Source: Streptococcus sanguinis (GTDB lineage Bacteria > Bacillota > Bacilli > Lactobacillales > Streptococcaceae). Taken from it: DNA of 64,000 nucleotides. Location of the stretch: NCBI GenBank assembly GCA_013378335.1, contig CP040556.1, forward strand, positions 930,001-994,000, read 5' to 3'. Under the pieces are notes generated by a model. The model did no database searches. It had not been told where the DNA came from and saw only the letters and a program-made list of their open reading frames with translations. Positions 27,562 to 36,423 of the stretch are shown here, one piece after another; position 1 is the first letter of the stretch, and the number at the start of each line of letters is the position of its first letter. The translations under genes were made by a program, and so were the position numbers.

Positions 27562-28233
27562 ATGTTGGAACTATTTGAAAAATACAAGGCTAATCCTGAC
27601 AAGCTTCAGACTTACGGCTTTAAGGAGTCTGATGGAGCTTACCGTTTCTCGCAGAAGATTATGAAGGGTGACTTTCGCTTGGAGGTGACTATCAGAGATG
27701 AGGAGCTGGACTATCAGGTTTTTGACTGTGATACTGATGACGCCTATCTACAGGTCAAGATGGAGCAAGTGACGGGTGTGTTTGTCGGTCAGGTTCGTGA
27801 AGCTTGTCAGGCAGTACTGCTGGCTATCCGTCAGCACTGTTTTGACGAGGTTGGCTTTCTCTATGAGCAGAGTAAGCGACTGCGGGATCATGCGGCTGAG
27901 GTTTATCAGGGTCAGATAGAGTACCTTTGGGAGAAGTCGTCCAGAAAGAGCTCGACTAAAGCAGGGGTTTTCCGCCATCAGGACAGTAAAAAATGGTACG
28001 GAGCCTTTCTGACAACAGACTGGTCTAAGTTTGAAGCAGAGCGAAGCGGCGCTATTGAGGTGCTGAATGTTAAGAATAACCACGTGGCAGAGTTGATTCA
28101 GAAAAAGGGGATTTATCCAGCCTTTCACATGAATAAGAAATATTGGCTCAGTCTGCCCTTGGATGATAGCCTGAGCGATCAGGAAATCTTTGATTTACTG
28201 GCTGTTAGTTACCAGCTGACCAGTAAAAAATAG
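27562..28233 (+). CDS. MmcQ/YjbR-family protein
   Basis: 223 aa. The first half holds an N-terminal variable domain, and the C-terminal part (GVFRHQDSKKWYGAFLTTDWSK...VLNVKNN, then GIYPAFHMNKKYWLSLPLD) is the MmcQ/YjbR fold, a double-wing DNA-binding-like domain. Its role is unknown. The ATG has no strong RBS, though AAGGAGGGGG lies 27 bp upstream, directly behind the cutC stop. Confidence 0.8.
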   Translation: MLELFEKYKANPDKLQTYGFKESDGAYRFSQKIMKGDFRLEVTIRDEELDYQVFDCDTDDAYLQVKMEQVTGVFVGQVREACQAVLLAIRQHCFDEVGFLYEQSKRLRDHAAEVYQGQIEYLWEKSSRKSSTKAGVFRHQDSKKWYGAFLTTDWSKFEAERSGAIEVLNVKNNHVAELIQKKGIYPAFHMNKKYWLSLPLDDSLSDQEIFDLLAVSYQLTSKK

Positions 28234-28320
28234 AATCGAAGCACAGCGCTCCCATCCGCTGTGTTTCATTTTTCCTCAAAAAACAGTATAATAAAAAGAC
28301 TAGTAAGAATAGGAGAAATT

Positions 28321-30063
28321 ATGAATCTCATTAGAAAATTAGCCTGGTTTTTTAAGTTGGAAAAGCAGCGCTATATCATCGGTATCCTGGCCTTGTCCTT
28401 GGTCAGTGTCTTCAATCTGATACCACCCAGAGTCATCGGTCAGGTTATTGACCGAATTGCTAGCAAACATCTGACTTCTCAAGAGCTGCTCTTTAATTTG
28501 CTGTTGCTGATTGCTTCAGCTTTTATCATGTACGGCCTACGTTATGTCTGGCGCCTTTATATCTTGGGGACGTCCAATAATCTGGGACGGATTCTGCGCT
28601 CTCGATTGTTCGAGCACTTTACTCACATGTCTCCCTCTTTTTATCAGAAATACCGAACAGGGGACTTGATGGCTCATGCGACCAATGATATCAATGCGGT
28701 TGTCAGTCTGGCTGGTGGTGGAGTCATGTCAGCTGTAGATGCTTCTATTACAGCCTTGGTGACCCTGCTGACTATGTTTTTCATTTTGGACTGGCGGCTG
28801 ACTTTGATTGCCATTGTACCCATGCCTTTCTTGTCCTGGGGCACGGGCTTGATTGGTCGTAAAAATCATGAAAGTTTTAAGGCTGCTCAAGAGGCGTTTT
28901 CAGATTTGAACAATAAGGTCCAGGAGAGTGTTTCAGGGATTCGAGTGACCAAGTCCTTTGGCTATCAGGAAGCGGAAACTCAATCTTTTGCCAAGACCAA
29001 TCAGGAAGTCTACGAAAAGAACGTTTTGGCTGCCAAGTACGATTCTCTTTTTGACCCCTTGGTTTTGCTTTTTATTGGTCTTTCTTATGTTTTGACCTTG
29101 ATTTTTGGTGGAATTTTCATCTCCCAAGGGCAGTTTACCATAGGAGAGTTGGTTACTTTTATCACTTATCTGGATATGCTGGTTTGGCCGCTGCAGGCTA
29201 CAGGCTATCTTTTTAACATCGGCCAGCGGGGTGCTGTTTCCTATGAACGGATCGAGAAGCTGCTGGCTCAGGAGTCAGATGTCAAGGAAGCTGAACAACC
29301 CCTCTCACATGCGGAAAATGGTCGATTGGATTATGACATTCAGAAGTTTGCTTATGCAGAGGAGACTAGCCTATCGGATATTCATTTTTCCATTGAGCAG
29401 GGACAGACACTGGGAATTGTCGGACAGACTGGCTCAGGGAAGACCACTCTTCTGCGCTTGCTGCTGCGGGAGCAGGATATTCAGGAGGGGGCTATCTATC
29501 TGAATGGCCATGATATCCGGGAGTACCGCCTCAAAGACTTGCGCCGTCTCATCGGCTATGTACCACAGGAGCAGATGCTCTTTGCTCTGTCTATTCGGGA
29601 TAATATCCGCTTTGCTAACCCCCAGCTGACAGATAGCCAGGTTCTAGCTGCTGCTCAACTCTGCGGTGTTTATGAGGATATTCAGGCTATGCCAGAGGGT
29701 TTGGATACCGTTGTCGGTGAGCGGGGCTTGTCTCTGTCTGGTGGGCAGAAGCAGCGCTTGGCGATGAGTCGGGCTATTGTTACCAATCCTGAAATTCTGA
29801 TTTTGGATGATTCCCTGTCGGCTGTCGATGCTAAGACAGAGCATTTGATTTTAGAAAATCTAAAGTCAGAGCGTGCTGGCAAGACAACCATTATCACAGC
29901 TCATCGGCTGTCGGCTTTGGTGCATGCAGACCTGATTTTGGTTATGGAAGAGGGACGAATCAAGGAGCGGGGCACTCACCAAGAGCTATTGGAGCAAAAG
30001 GGCTGGTATGCTCAGACATACCATAATCAGCAGCTGGCAGAAAGCTTGAAGGAGGAAGATTAA
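28321..30063 (+). CDS. ABC exporter half, degenerate nucleotide site (heterodimer subunit A)
   Basis: 580 aa from ATG 28321 (RBS AGGAGAAAT). Six-TM domain (about 1-310) and NBD. Walker A is GQTGSGKTT, signature LSGGQ, Walker B LILDDSLSAVD with Asp instead of the catalytic Glu, and H-loop TAHR. The Asp marks the non-catalytic site of asymmetric type IV exporters such as TM287/288 and BmrCD. It is 1 bp from its partner. Likely substrates are drugs or lipids, unknown. Confidence 0.9.
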   Translation: MNLIRKLAWFFKLEKQRYIIGILALSLVSVFNLIPPRVIGQVIDRIASKHLTSQELLFNLLLLIASAFIMYGLRYVWRLYILGTSNNLGRILRSRLFEHFTHMSPSFYQKYRTGDLMAHATNDINAVVSLAGGGVMSAVDASITALVTLLTMFFILDWRLTLIAIVPMPFLSWGTGLIGRKNHESFKAAQEAFSDLNNKVQESVSGIRVTKSFGYQEAETQSFAKTNQEVYEKNVLAAKYDSLFDPLVLLFIGLSYVLTLIFGGIFISQGQFTIGELVTFITYLDMLVWPLQATGYLFNIGQRGAVSYERIEKLLAQESDVKEAEQPLSHAENGRLDYDIQKFAYAEETSLSDIHFSIEQGQTLGIVGQTGSGKTTLLRLLLREQDIQEGAIYLNGHDIREYRLKDLRRLIGYVPQEQMLFALSIRDNIRFANPQLTDSQVLAAAQLCGVYEDIQAMPEGLDTVVGERGLSLSGGQKQRLAMSRAIVTNPEILILDDSLSAVDAKTEHLILENLKSERAGKTTIITAHRLSALVHADLILVMEEGRIKERGTHQELLEQKGWYAQTYHNQQLAESLKEED

Positions 30064-30064
30064 C

Positions 30065-31804
30065 ATGAAAAAGAATGCAACTTTTCATCGCCTCCTAGGC
30101 TATATGTGGCGCTACAGGATAGTGAGCATCATGGCCTTGACCTTCATTCTGCTGACGACTCTGGTCACAACGGCATTGCCGCTTCTGGCCCGCTATTTTA
30201 TTGATCAGTTTATCAGCCATAATCAAGTCTGGGCTGGGCTGCCTTTGCTGGCTCTTTACTATGGTCTTTTCCTCTTGCGGGTACTTTTTACCTTCTTGGG
30301 AAAGTATTTCTTTGCACGTGTGGCTCAAAGTGTGGTTCGGGACTTGCGACAGGAAAGCTTTGCCAATATCCAGCGTCTGCAAATGGCTTATTTTGATAAA
30401 ACGCCGGCAGGAGCCATCGTTTCCCGCCTGACCAATGATACTCAGGCAGTAGCAGATATGTTCAGTGAGATTTTTTCTAATTTTTTGAGCTCCCTGCTGA
30501 TTTTAGTTGTTACTTTGAGCGCTATGTTTGCCCTTAACTGGCAATTGACCCTGATGATCGCTCTCTTTTTGCCTCTGATGGCAGCCTCTATCTTGCTCTA
30601 TCAGCATTTATCCAATCGCCAGCTCAAGCAGGTCCGGAATAAGCTCAGCGATTTGAATGTCAAGTTATCCGAGAGCATTGAAGGGATGCGGATTATTCAG
30701 GCATTTGGGCAAGAGAAGCGCTTGCTGCGGGAGTTTGAAGAAATTAACGGTCAGCATTTAGGCTTTACTAATCGCTATCTCAATATCAATAGTCTCTTTC
30801 TGAGACCGGCCATGTCCCTGCTGAAAATCTTGGCCTATGGAGTGATTCTGACTTACTTTGGCTTGACTTGGCAAGTGGCGGGGATTACGGCTGGTATTAT
30901 GTATGCCTTTATCCAGTATGTCAATCAGCTTTTTAATCCTTTGATTGATGTTATGCAGAATTACTCTGTTTTACAGACATCTTTGGTTGCTGCAGAGCGT
31001 GTTTTTGAAATCATGGACCGCACTGATTACGAGCCTGAGCAGGCTAATCTAGACTTGCAAATCCAGGATGGCAGTATCGAATTCAAGCATGTTTCCTTTT
31101 CTTATGATGGGAAGCGAGATGTTTTGCAGGATATCTCCTTTTCAGTCAAAAAAGGCCAGACGATTGCCTTTGTTGGCTCGACTGGCTCTGGAAAGTCCTC
31201 TATTATCAATCTTTTCCTGCGTTTTTATGAGTTTGAGCGGGGACAAATTTTGATTGATGGCCGTGATATTAAAGACTATAGTCAGGAGGAGCTGCGGCGA
31301 AAGATTGGTCTTGTTTTGCAGGATCCCTTCCTTTATCACGGTACCGTTGCTTCCAATATCCAGCTATACCAAGAGCAGCTGACGCGAGAAGACATCATAG
31401 AAGCGGCTAAGTTTGTAGATGCTCATGGCTTTATCAGTCAGCTCCCTCAAGGCTATGACGCCCCTGTGACTGAGCGGGGAGCGACTTTTTCTAGCGGTCA
31501 ACGGCAGCTTCTAGCCTTTGCCAGAACCATCGCGACCAAGCCTAAAATCTTGATTTTGGATGAGGCAACAGCCAATATTGACTCGGAGACAGAGGAGCTG
31601 ATTCAAGCCTCGCTGAGAAAGATGCGGCAGGGTCGGACAACCATTGCCATTGCCCACCGCCTGTCTACCATTCAGGATGCCGACTGCATCTATGTTTTGG
31701 ACAAGGGTCGTATTATCGAATCCGGCAGCCACGAAGAATTGTTAGGACAAGATGGCACCTATAAGAAAATGTACCAACTGCAGGCCGGGATGATGGAATC
31801 TTGA
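30065..31804 (+). CDS. ABC exporter half, catalytic site (heterodimer subunit B)
   Basis: 579 aa. Six TM helices then NBD with Walker A GSTGSGKSS, Walker B LILDEATANID (Glu intact), H-loop IAHRLS, but altered signature FSSGQ instead of LSGGQ. Together with the Asp in subunit A this gives one competent and one degenerate ATP site. The pair is one transcription unit and ends in a bidirectional terminator. Confidence 0.9.
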   Translation: MKKNATFHRLLGYMWRYRIVSIMALTFILLTTLVTTALPLLARYFIDQFISHNQVWAGLPLLALYYGLFLLRVLFTFLGKYFFARVAQSVVRDLRQESFANIQRLQMAYFDKTPAGAIVSRLTNDTQAVADMFSEIFSNFLSSLLILVVTLSAMFALNWQLTLMIALFLPLMAASILLYQHLSNRQLKQVRNKLSDLNVKLSESIEGMRIIQAFGQEKRLLREFEEINGQHLGFTNRYLNINSLFLRPAMSLLKILAYGVILTYFGLTWQVAGITAGIMYAFIQYVNQLFNPLIDVMQNYSVLQTSLVAAERVFEIMDRTDYEPEQANLDLQIQDGSIEFKHVSFSYDGKRDVLQDISFSVKKGQTIAFVGSTGSGKSSIINLFLRFYEFERGQILIDGRDIKDYSQEELRRKIGLVLQDPFLYHGTVASNIQLYQEQLTREDIIEAAKFVDAHGFISQLPQGYDAPVTERGATFSSGQRQLLAFARTIATKPKILILDEATANIDSETEELIQASLRKMRQGRTTIAIAHRLSTIQDADCIYVLDKGRIIESGSHEELLGQDGTYKKMYQLQAGMMES

Positions 31805-31824
31805 AAAGCCTGATTATAAATGAA

Positions 31825-31855
31825 AGGTGTAGAATTCATTTGGAATTCTACACCT
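31825..31855. terminator. Bidirectional terminator between convergent genes
   Basis: AGGTGTAGAATTC-ATTTG-GAATTCTACACCT. It touches the stop codon of the minus-strand MocR-type gene. Confidence 0.85.
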
Positions 31856-33128
31856 ATTTTAAATAGTCTTTTAATTTCTCTACATTTTCTTCTAGGTTAT
31901 CGTAAGGCAGCTTGGCATACTGGTAAGGGCAGCTAGTAAGGTAGCTCTGTTCAAAGAAGTCAAGCGGCAGGCTGCTGTGTTTGAGAGCACTGACGGAAGG
32001 AAGTGACCTCAAGTCTAGCAGGATGCCGTCCTTGGTCAGATAGCTGGTTAGCGGCAGCTGAGCTTGCTCCAGTAGTATCTGGGCTTTTCTTGCTTCCTCT
32101 TCTTGAAGCTGCAGCAGCGCCAGCCTATTTTTTTCAAACATGAGACTGTCGATGTAGAGCGATAGGGCCTTCTGCATGATGAGGTTGCTGTCATAGTCGA
32201 CGGCACTTTTGTAAGCGATGAAGGTCTTTTGAATCTGGGGTGGAAGGAGCAGGGCAGTAATCCTTAGGGCCGGGAAAAGGCTGGTAGAAAAGGACTTGAT
32301 GTAGATGACCCGCTGGCTATTGTCTAGATAATGAAAGGTTAGCTCCCGCCGGCTATCAAAGTCTGATAGATAGTCATCCTCTACAATATAGATATCATAG
32401 AGCTGGGCCAGCCGAAGAATCTCTTCCTTGTCCTGCCGACTGTAGGAGTGGCCCAAGGGATAGTGAAAACGCGGAATGGTGTAGAAGAATTTGATCTTTT
32501 CGCTTTGAAAAATCCTCTCAAGTTCTTGCAAATTAATACCTTGTGGAGTTCTTTCAATGGTTTCATAAGGAAGTTTTTGTGCTAGCAGAAGATCATTAAT
32601 CCGATGGTAGGTCGGCTGCTCCACCAAGATTCGCTCTTTTTGATTGGGAAAGTCAATTTGTGAGAGGATATAGAGGGCCTGTTGGGTGCCGGAAGTCAGT
32701 ACCAACTGATCCCTAGAAGCATAGACAGCAGAGTCCAGCATCAGTTTTTGAACAGAGCGACGCAGATCCTCCAGTCCTTCCTGCTGAGGGTAGTAGTTGA
32801 AGAGATAATTTTCCCGGCCGATCAGAGTTTCATTCACACAGAGTCGGAAATCTTCGTAGGCTTGGTGGCGGTCATCCCTCACAGGCAGCTCCAAATCCTG
32901 CTTTTCTTCCTGAGCATTTTCCAGCACATAGTAGCCACTTTTGGGAACGGCATAGATGTACTTCTGATATTTGAGCTCAATCAGAGCCTTTTGCGCGGTA
33001 TCCTTACTGCAGTGATAACGCTCTGCCAGCTTGCGGACAGAAGGGATTTTCTGACCAGTAGCCAATTTTCCCTCTTTAATATCTTTAGTAATCTTATCAA
33101 CGATGCGTTGGTATTTTGCTTTAACCAT
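31854..33128 (-). CDS. MocR-type (GntR/aminotransferase-like) regulator lacking the PLP lysine
   Basis: 424 aa, start at 33128 (MVKAKYQRIV). The N-terminal GntR winged helix (IPSVRKLAERYHCSKDTAQKAL, shown split: IPSVRKLAERYH, CSKDTAQKAL) is linked to a fold-type I aminotransferase-like domain (SGTQQALYIL, VEQPTYHRINDLL, VEDDYLSDF). Where MocR proteins have ...TFSKxLxPxLR, with the PLP lysine, this one has SFSTSLFPALR. A Thr thus replaces the Lys, and a Lys sits four residues earlier. It may sense a different ligand or bind PLP non-covalently. An upstream in-frame ATG (MKKSNLYGDSF) is also possible. Confidence 0.85.
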   Translation of the reverse strand: MVKAKYQRIVDKITKDIKEGKLATGQKIPSVRKLAERYHCSKDTAQKALIELKYQKYIYAVPKSGYYVLENAQEEKQDLELPVRDDRHQAYEDFRLCVNETLIGRENYLFNYYPQQEGLEDLRRSVQKLMLDSAVYASRDQLVLTSGTQQALYILSQIDFPNQKERILVEQPTYHRINDLLLAQKLPYETIERTPQGINLQELERIFQSEKIKFFYTIPRFHYPLGHSYSRQDKEEILRLAQLYDIYIVEDDYLSDFDSRRELTFHYLDNSQRVIYIKSFSTSLFPALRITALLLPPQIQKTFIAYKSAVDYDSNLIMQKALSLYIDSLMFEKNRLALLQLQEEEARKAQILLEQAQLPLTSYLTKDGILLDLRSLPSVSALKHSSLPLDFFEQSYLTSCPYQYAKLPYDNLEENVEKLKDYLK

Positions 33129-33199
33129 AAAACTGTCCCCATACAGATTTGATTTTTTCATATTGTAACTCATTTTCAGATATTTTACAATAGAGAGCA

Positions 33200-33230
33200 A
33201 AAACCGTCTGAAAATCCTCAGACGGTTTTT
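33200..33230. terminator. Terminator between hemolysin III and MocR-type genes
   Basis: AAAACCGTCTGA-AAATCC-TCAGACGGTTTTT, a good terminator on the minus strand for the hemolysin III operon. Confidence 0.8.
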
Positions 33231-33241
33231 GTGTTTTTCTC

Positions 33242-33907
33242 TTACATAAAATAAACGATAGCAAGGTATTGCAGGGCAGAGGCTGCTAGAATGAAAAGAT
33301 GCCAAATCATGTGGAAGTAGGGCTTCTTTTGAGCATAGAAGCCAGCTCCGACTGTATAGCAGAGACCACCAGCCAGCATGAGCCCCCAGAAGACAGGTCC
33401 AGTTTGACCGATAATCTGCGGAATGATAAAGACCACCAGCCAGCCCATAATCAAATAAAGAGCTAAGCTGAATTTTTCATTGACCTTCTTAGCGAAAATC
33501 TTATAGAGAATGCCAAAGATGGTTGTGCCCCACTGGATAGCAATGATGAGATAGCCAAACCAGTTATTCATTAGCGACAGTACGACTGGCGTGTAGCTGC
33601 CAGCGATGGCGATATAAATCATGGAGTGATCGATAATGCGCAAGATATACTTATGGGTCGAATCATAGGACATTGAATGGTAGACAGTTGAAGAGAGGAA
33701 CATGAGAAAGAGGCTGATGACAAAGATTGAAGTTCCGACAGCAGCCACCAACCCGTGTCCTTCATAGCTATAAATAGCTGAGATAGGCAGCAGAATCAGC
33801 ATGAGAACAGCTCCTACCGCATGGGTAACAGCGTTGGCAATTTCCTCTCCAAAGGATAGTTTTTTACTGAGTTTAAGCGTGTAGTTCAAGATTTTCTTCC
33901 TCCTCAT
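33242..33907 (-). CDS. Hemolysin III family membrane protein
   Basis: 221 aa, seven TM helices (PAQR/Hly-III). Family residues are EEIANAVTHAVGA near the N-terminus, SSTVYHSM, DHSMIYIAIAGSYTP and a C-terminal MIWHLFILAAS His motif. These polar and His residues form a metal site in PAQR proteins. Physiological role is uncertain. It overlaps the DUF1836 gene upstream by 35 bp, so translation is likely coupled. Confidence 0.9.
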   Translation of the reverse strand: MRRKKILNYTLKLSKKLSFGEEIANAVTHAVGAVLMLILLPISAIYSYEGHGLVAAVGTSIFVISLFLMFLSSTVYHSMSYDSTHKYILRIIDHSMIYIAIAGSYTPVVLSLMNNWFGYLIIAIQWGTTIFGILYKIFAKKVNEKFSLALYLIMGWLVVFIIPQIIGQTGPVFWGLMLAGGLCYTVGAGFYAQKKPYFHMIWHLFILAASALQYLAIVYFM

Positions 33908-34334
33908 TTGGTACTTGGATTAGGGATAAGGTCTTTTGATAGAGTTTGACCGTCTGGCAGGCAGTGGAAATGATGGGGGCCACCTCTAGCTTGCTGCCGT
34001 TCATATAGTCAACGAAGTCATTATAGAGATCTCGCGAATCTGCTTCCTTATGCAGCATATTTAAAGTGGCAGAAATTTCCTGAATAGAAAAGACCGTTTT
34101 TAAGGTTGTAATGGCAATCAAGCGAGCTACTTGGCGGCGTTGATATTTTTTCTTGACTGGCTTTGCAATATAGCCATGCTTGACATAGTTGTTAATCATA
34201 GATGCGGTCAGTCCTTTGTCAATAGCTGAAATGGAAGAGCCACAGACATTGTTTACATAGAGCAGAACCTGATCCAAATATAGATCCAGTTCTGGTATTT
34301 CGTCCCACTTGGGAAAAACTTGTTGAGCGTTCAA
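33873..34334 (-). CDS. DUF1836 protein
   Basis: 153 aa. It begins with an HTH-like MerR-type region (SISAIDKGLTASMINNYVKHGYIAKPVKKKYQRRQVARL, in parts: LTASMINNYVKHGYI, YQRRQVARL), which is the DUF1836 hallmark. It is probably a small DNA-binding regulator, always next to hemolysin III in related genomes. The promoter lies in the 34335-34463 gap, divergent from VanZ. Confidence 0.85.
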   Translation of the reverse strand: MNAQQVFPKWDEIPELDLYLDQVLLYVNNVCGSSISAIDKGLTASMINNYVKHGYIAKPVKKKYQRRQVARLIAITTLKTVFSIQEISATLNMLHKEADSRDLYNDFVDYMNGSKLEVAPIISTACQTVKLYQKTLSLIQVPNEEEENLELHA

Positions 34335-34463
34335 ATCTTTATCACTTTCTTATCTAGTCTTTATAACTAGATGATAACATCTCTGTAAATCAAAGTCAAG
34401 CAAAAAATAGAATGTCCCATTGAAATTTGATATAATTTAAAAAAGAAGAAAGGGAGGTTTCAG

Positions 34464-35048
34464 ATGAAAAAACAAACAATCTTTGATATGGCAGCCTTCC
34501 TAGGCAGTCTGATTTTTTGGTCTTGGCTCTATATGCGCTTTTTTTATGCCTATATAGCTATTGTCTTTTACAAGAATCAGCCAGAATGGAACCTGCTGAT
34601 ACCAACTTCTATCATCCTAACTCTGACAGCAATCAGCTCACTTTTTATTCGTGGTCTATACAGTCGGCACATTCCCCGTTGGCAGGTGGTGGCTAGTTAT
34701 GCCCTCTATTTTCTCATTCTATTCTATGCCCTCTTTTTGAAAAATATCGGCATGCAGGGTTTCAGTCTGGATCTACAATCTTTTACCTATAATTGGATCT
34801 ATGGAGACAAGCTGGTACCGACTATGAACATCATTATGTTCATTCCGCTGGGTTTTCTCTGCAAGCTGTCATGGAAACATGTGGCTTATTTTACCTTGGC
34901 TATTAGTCTGGTTGAGGGAAGTCAGTATCTCTTTCACCTTGGTATTTTTGACTTGGGTGATATCTTGACCAATCTGCTAGGCTTCATCATCGGCAGCTAT
35001 CTACTAGAGACAGCCTTAGGCAAATGGGTTGTCCGTCATATTCACTAA
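34464..35048 (+). CDS. VanZ-like membrane protein
   Basis: 194 aa with about five TM helices. It has VanZ hallmarks: MNIIMFIPLGFL and EGSQYLFHLGIFDLGDILTNLLGFIIG (in parts: EGSQYLF, DLGDILTNLLGF). VanZ relatives are small membrane proteins of unclear role, one of which gives teicoplanin tolerance. The stop TAA is directly followed by the ATG of yaaA. Confidence 0.88.
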   Translation: MKKQTIFDMAAFLGSLIFWSWLYMRFFYAYIAIVFYKNQPEWNLLIPTSIILTLTAISSLFIRGLYSRHIPRWQVVASYALYFLILFYALFLKNIGMQGFSLDLQSFTYNWIYGDKLVPTMNIIMFIPLGFLCKLSWKHVAYFTLAISLVEGSQYLFHLGIFDLGDILTNLLGFIIGSYLLETALGKWVVRHIH

Positions 35049-35792
35049 ATGAAAGAAGGAAACTATGAAAATTCTTATCCAACTGCTAAAGAGTTGAATC
35101 TAACTGCGCCATCTGCAATCCCGAATCCACCATCAGCACAAACTCAAGCTGTGTTGGATGAGTTGGCAACCATGTCAGTAGCTGACTTGGTATCATTTTA
35201 TAAAATATCCTCAGAAAGAGCGGAGATAGAGTGGCAAGCCATTCAGGCTTTGCGAGAAGGAACTGCGCAGCATGCTCCAGCCCTTTACCTTTTTGACGGC
35301 CTCATGTACCGCCATATCAAGAGAGAGGGTTATACCGAAGAAGAGAGTCAGTATATCGAGAAGCATCTTGCCATCACATCAGCACTTTACGGAGTCATCC
35401 CTGCTCTGGAGCCTATAGCGCCCCATCGGTTGGACTTTATGATGCCACTCAAGTTAGATGGGAAGAGTCTCAAGGCATTTTGGAAAGAAGCTTATGACCA
35501 AGCCCTGGCAGAAGATGAGGTGATTTTCTCCCTCCTGTCCAGCGAGTTTGAAACGGTCTTTTCCAAGGAAAACCGTCAGCGCATGATAGGCTTCAAGTTT
35601 CTGGAAGACCGAGATGGCAAGCTGAAAGTCCATTCGACCATTTCTAAAAAGGCACGTGGCGAGTTTTTAACAGCTCTAATAACTAACCAAGTGACAGAAG
35701 TCGAACAGATGAAGAAATTAAGCTTTGCAGGCTTTACTTACCGACCTGATCTATCTAGTGAACAAGAATTGATTTATGTCAAGGAAGTGTAA
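35049..35792 (+). CDS. yaaA: Peroxide-stress protein YaaA, frameshifted at the native start
   Basis: Usual YaaA begins MKILIPTAKE. Here the ATG at 35065, with RBS AAAGAAGGA, reads MKILIQLLKS stop, because one C is missing (TTATCCAACTGC rather than TTATCCCAACTGC). The body (PTAKELNLTAP...KLFDGLMYRHIKR-type, here YLFDGLMYRHIKR, and SFAGFTYRPDLS) is intact and in frame with an ATG at 35049, directly after the VanZ stop. That ATG gives a 247-aa variant with a changed N-terminus. YaaA limits free iron in peroxide stress. Whether it is expressed depends on coupling to VanZ. Confidence 0.75.
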   Translation: MKEGNYENSYPTAKELNLTAPSAIPNPPSAQTQAVLDELATMSVADLVSFYKISSERAEIEWQAIQALREGTAQHAPALYLFDGLMYRHIKREGYTEEESQYIEKHLAITSALYGVIPALEPIAPHRLDFMMPLKLDGKSLKAFWKEAYDQALAEDEVIFSLLSSEFETVFSKENRQRMIGFKFLEDRDGKLKVHSTISKKARGEFLTALITNQVTEVEQMKKLSFAGFTYRPDLSSEQELIYVKEV

Positions 35793-36065
35793 AAAGGGGA
35801 AATCAAGTCGAGTACTATCTCTGCTCAGAATGTTATCAGTGAACTGGTTGGGATAGATACAAGTGACAAGCAAAATCAGCAGGTAGAGTTCAGCTATACT
35901 ACAGAGATTGCTGGGATGGAAGCAGGCCGTCAGGCATGCAATCAAATGCTGCAGGCTGTCAGTGACTTTAGTGCAGCTGTCCTGGTTCAGGCTAATAAAT
36001 TTCCTGATATAGCTTATAAAATTGAAAAGCGTGATGTAGATCAAGCGCAACGTTGGAGCAACTGA
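35793..36065 (+). pseudogene. YwqI/DUF5344-like LXG partner, no start codon
   Basis: 90 codons open to the TGA at 36063. The protein reads IKSSTISAQNVISELVGIDT, then SDKQNQQVEFSYTTEI and a long helix with AGRQACNQMLQAVSDFS. This matches helical WXG100-like partner proteins (YwqI type) that accompany LXG toxins. It begins right behind the yaaA TAA, with no ATG, GTG or TTG. A poly-purine tract (AAAAAGGGG) is followed only by ATC. The 5' end, promoter and start have apparently been lost, marking the island edge. Confidence 0.7.
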
Positions 36066-36423
36066 TGATAAAAGATAAAAATCAAGAAAAACGTGAGCAA
36101 TTACATAAGCAGATTATTCAGCTTGAGAATCAAGAAGAAGATCTTTTAGTTCTCAAAAGGCGTTATGAAGAGAAAGTAATGAATTTTCGTACAGATATTT
36201 GGACGATGAATGCCCAAATAGAAAATTTGATAGACCCGTATCAGAGACTAGTTCTACCAATCGTAAAATATGGGAAGAAAACCAAGCCTTGCAGCAAACA
36301 ATAGATAGCTACGTAGAACAAGAGTTGGACAGTGTTTCCAAACAAACAAAGAAAGTTCGGCAAAAATTAGATGAAAATCGAGAAAAATTGACGAAAGAAA
36401 GGAACTCTTTACCATGGGAGTAA
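36065..36423 (+). pseudogene. YwqH/DUF5082-like LXG partner, frameshifted
   Basis: The ATG at 36065 overlaps the preceding TGA. The first part (MIKDKNQEKREQ...WTMNAQIENLIDP) and the second (VSETSSTNRKIWEENQAL...KLTKERNSLPWE) are in different frames. Adding one C in the ACCCG run near 36235 joins them into one coiled-coil protein of about 119 aa, typical of the DUF5082 partner in Bacillus ywq-like and streptococcal LXG operons. It overlaps the LXG gene by 10 bp. Confidence 0.75.

Noticed and set aside
36199..36304. Separate gene in the second frame of the DUF5082-type region
   Set aside because: The two frames together make one coiled-coil protein, and the N-terminal codons of the second frame are unlike any partner protein. 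A single frameshift explains it.
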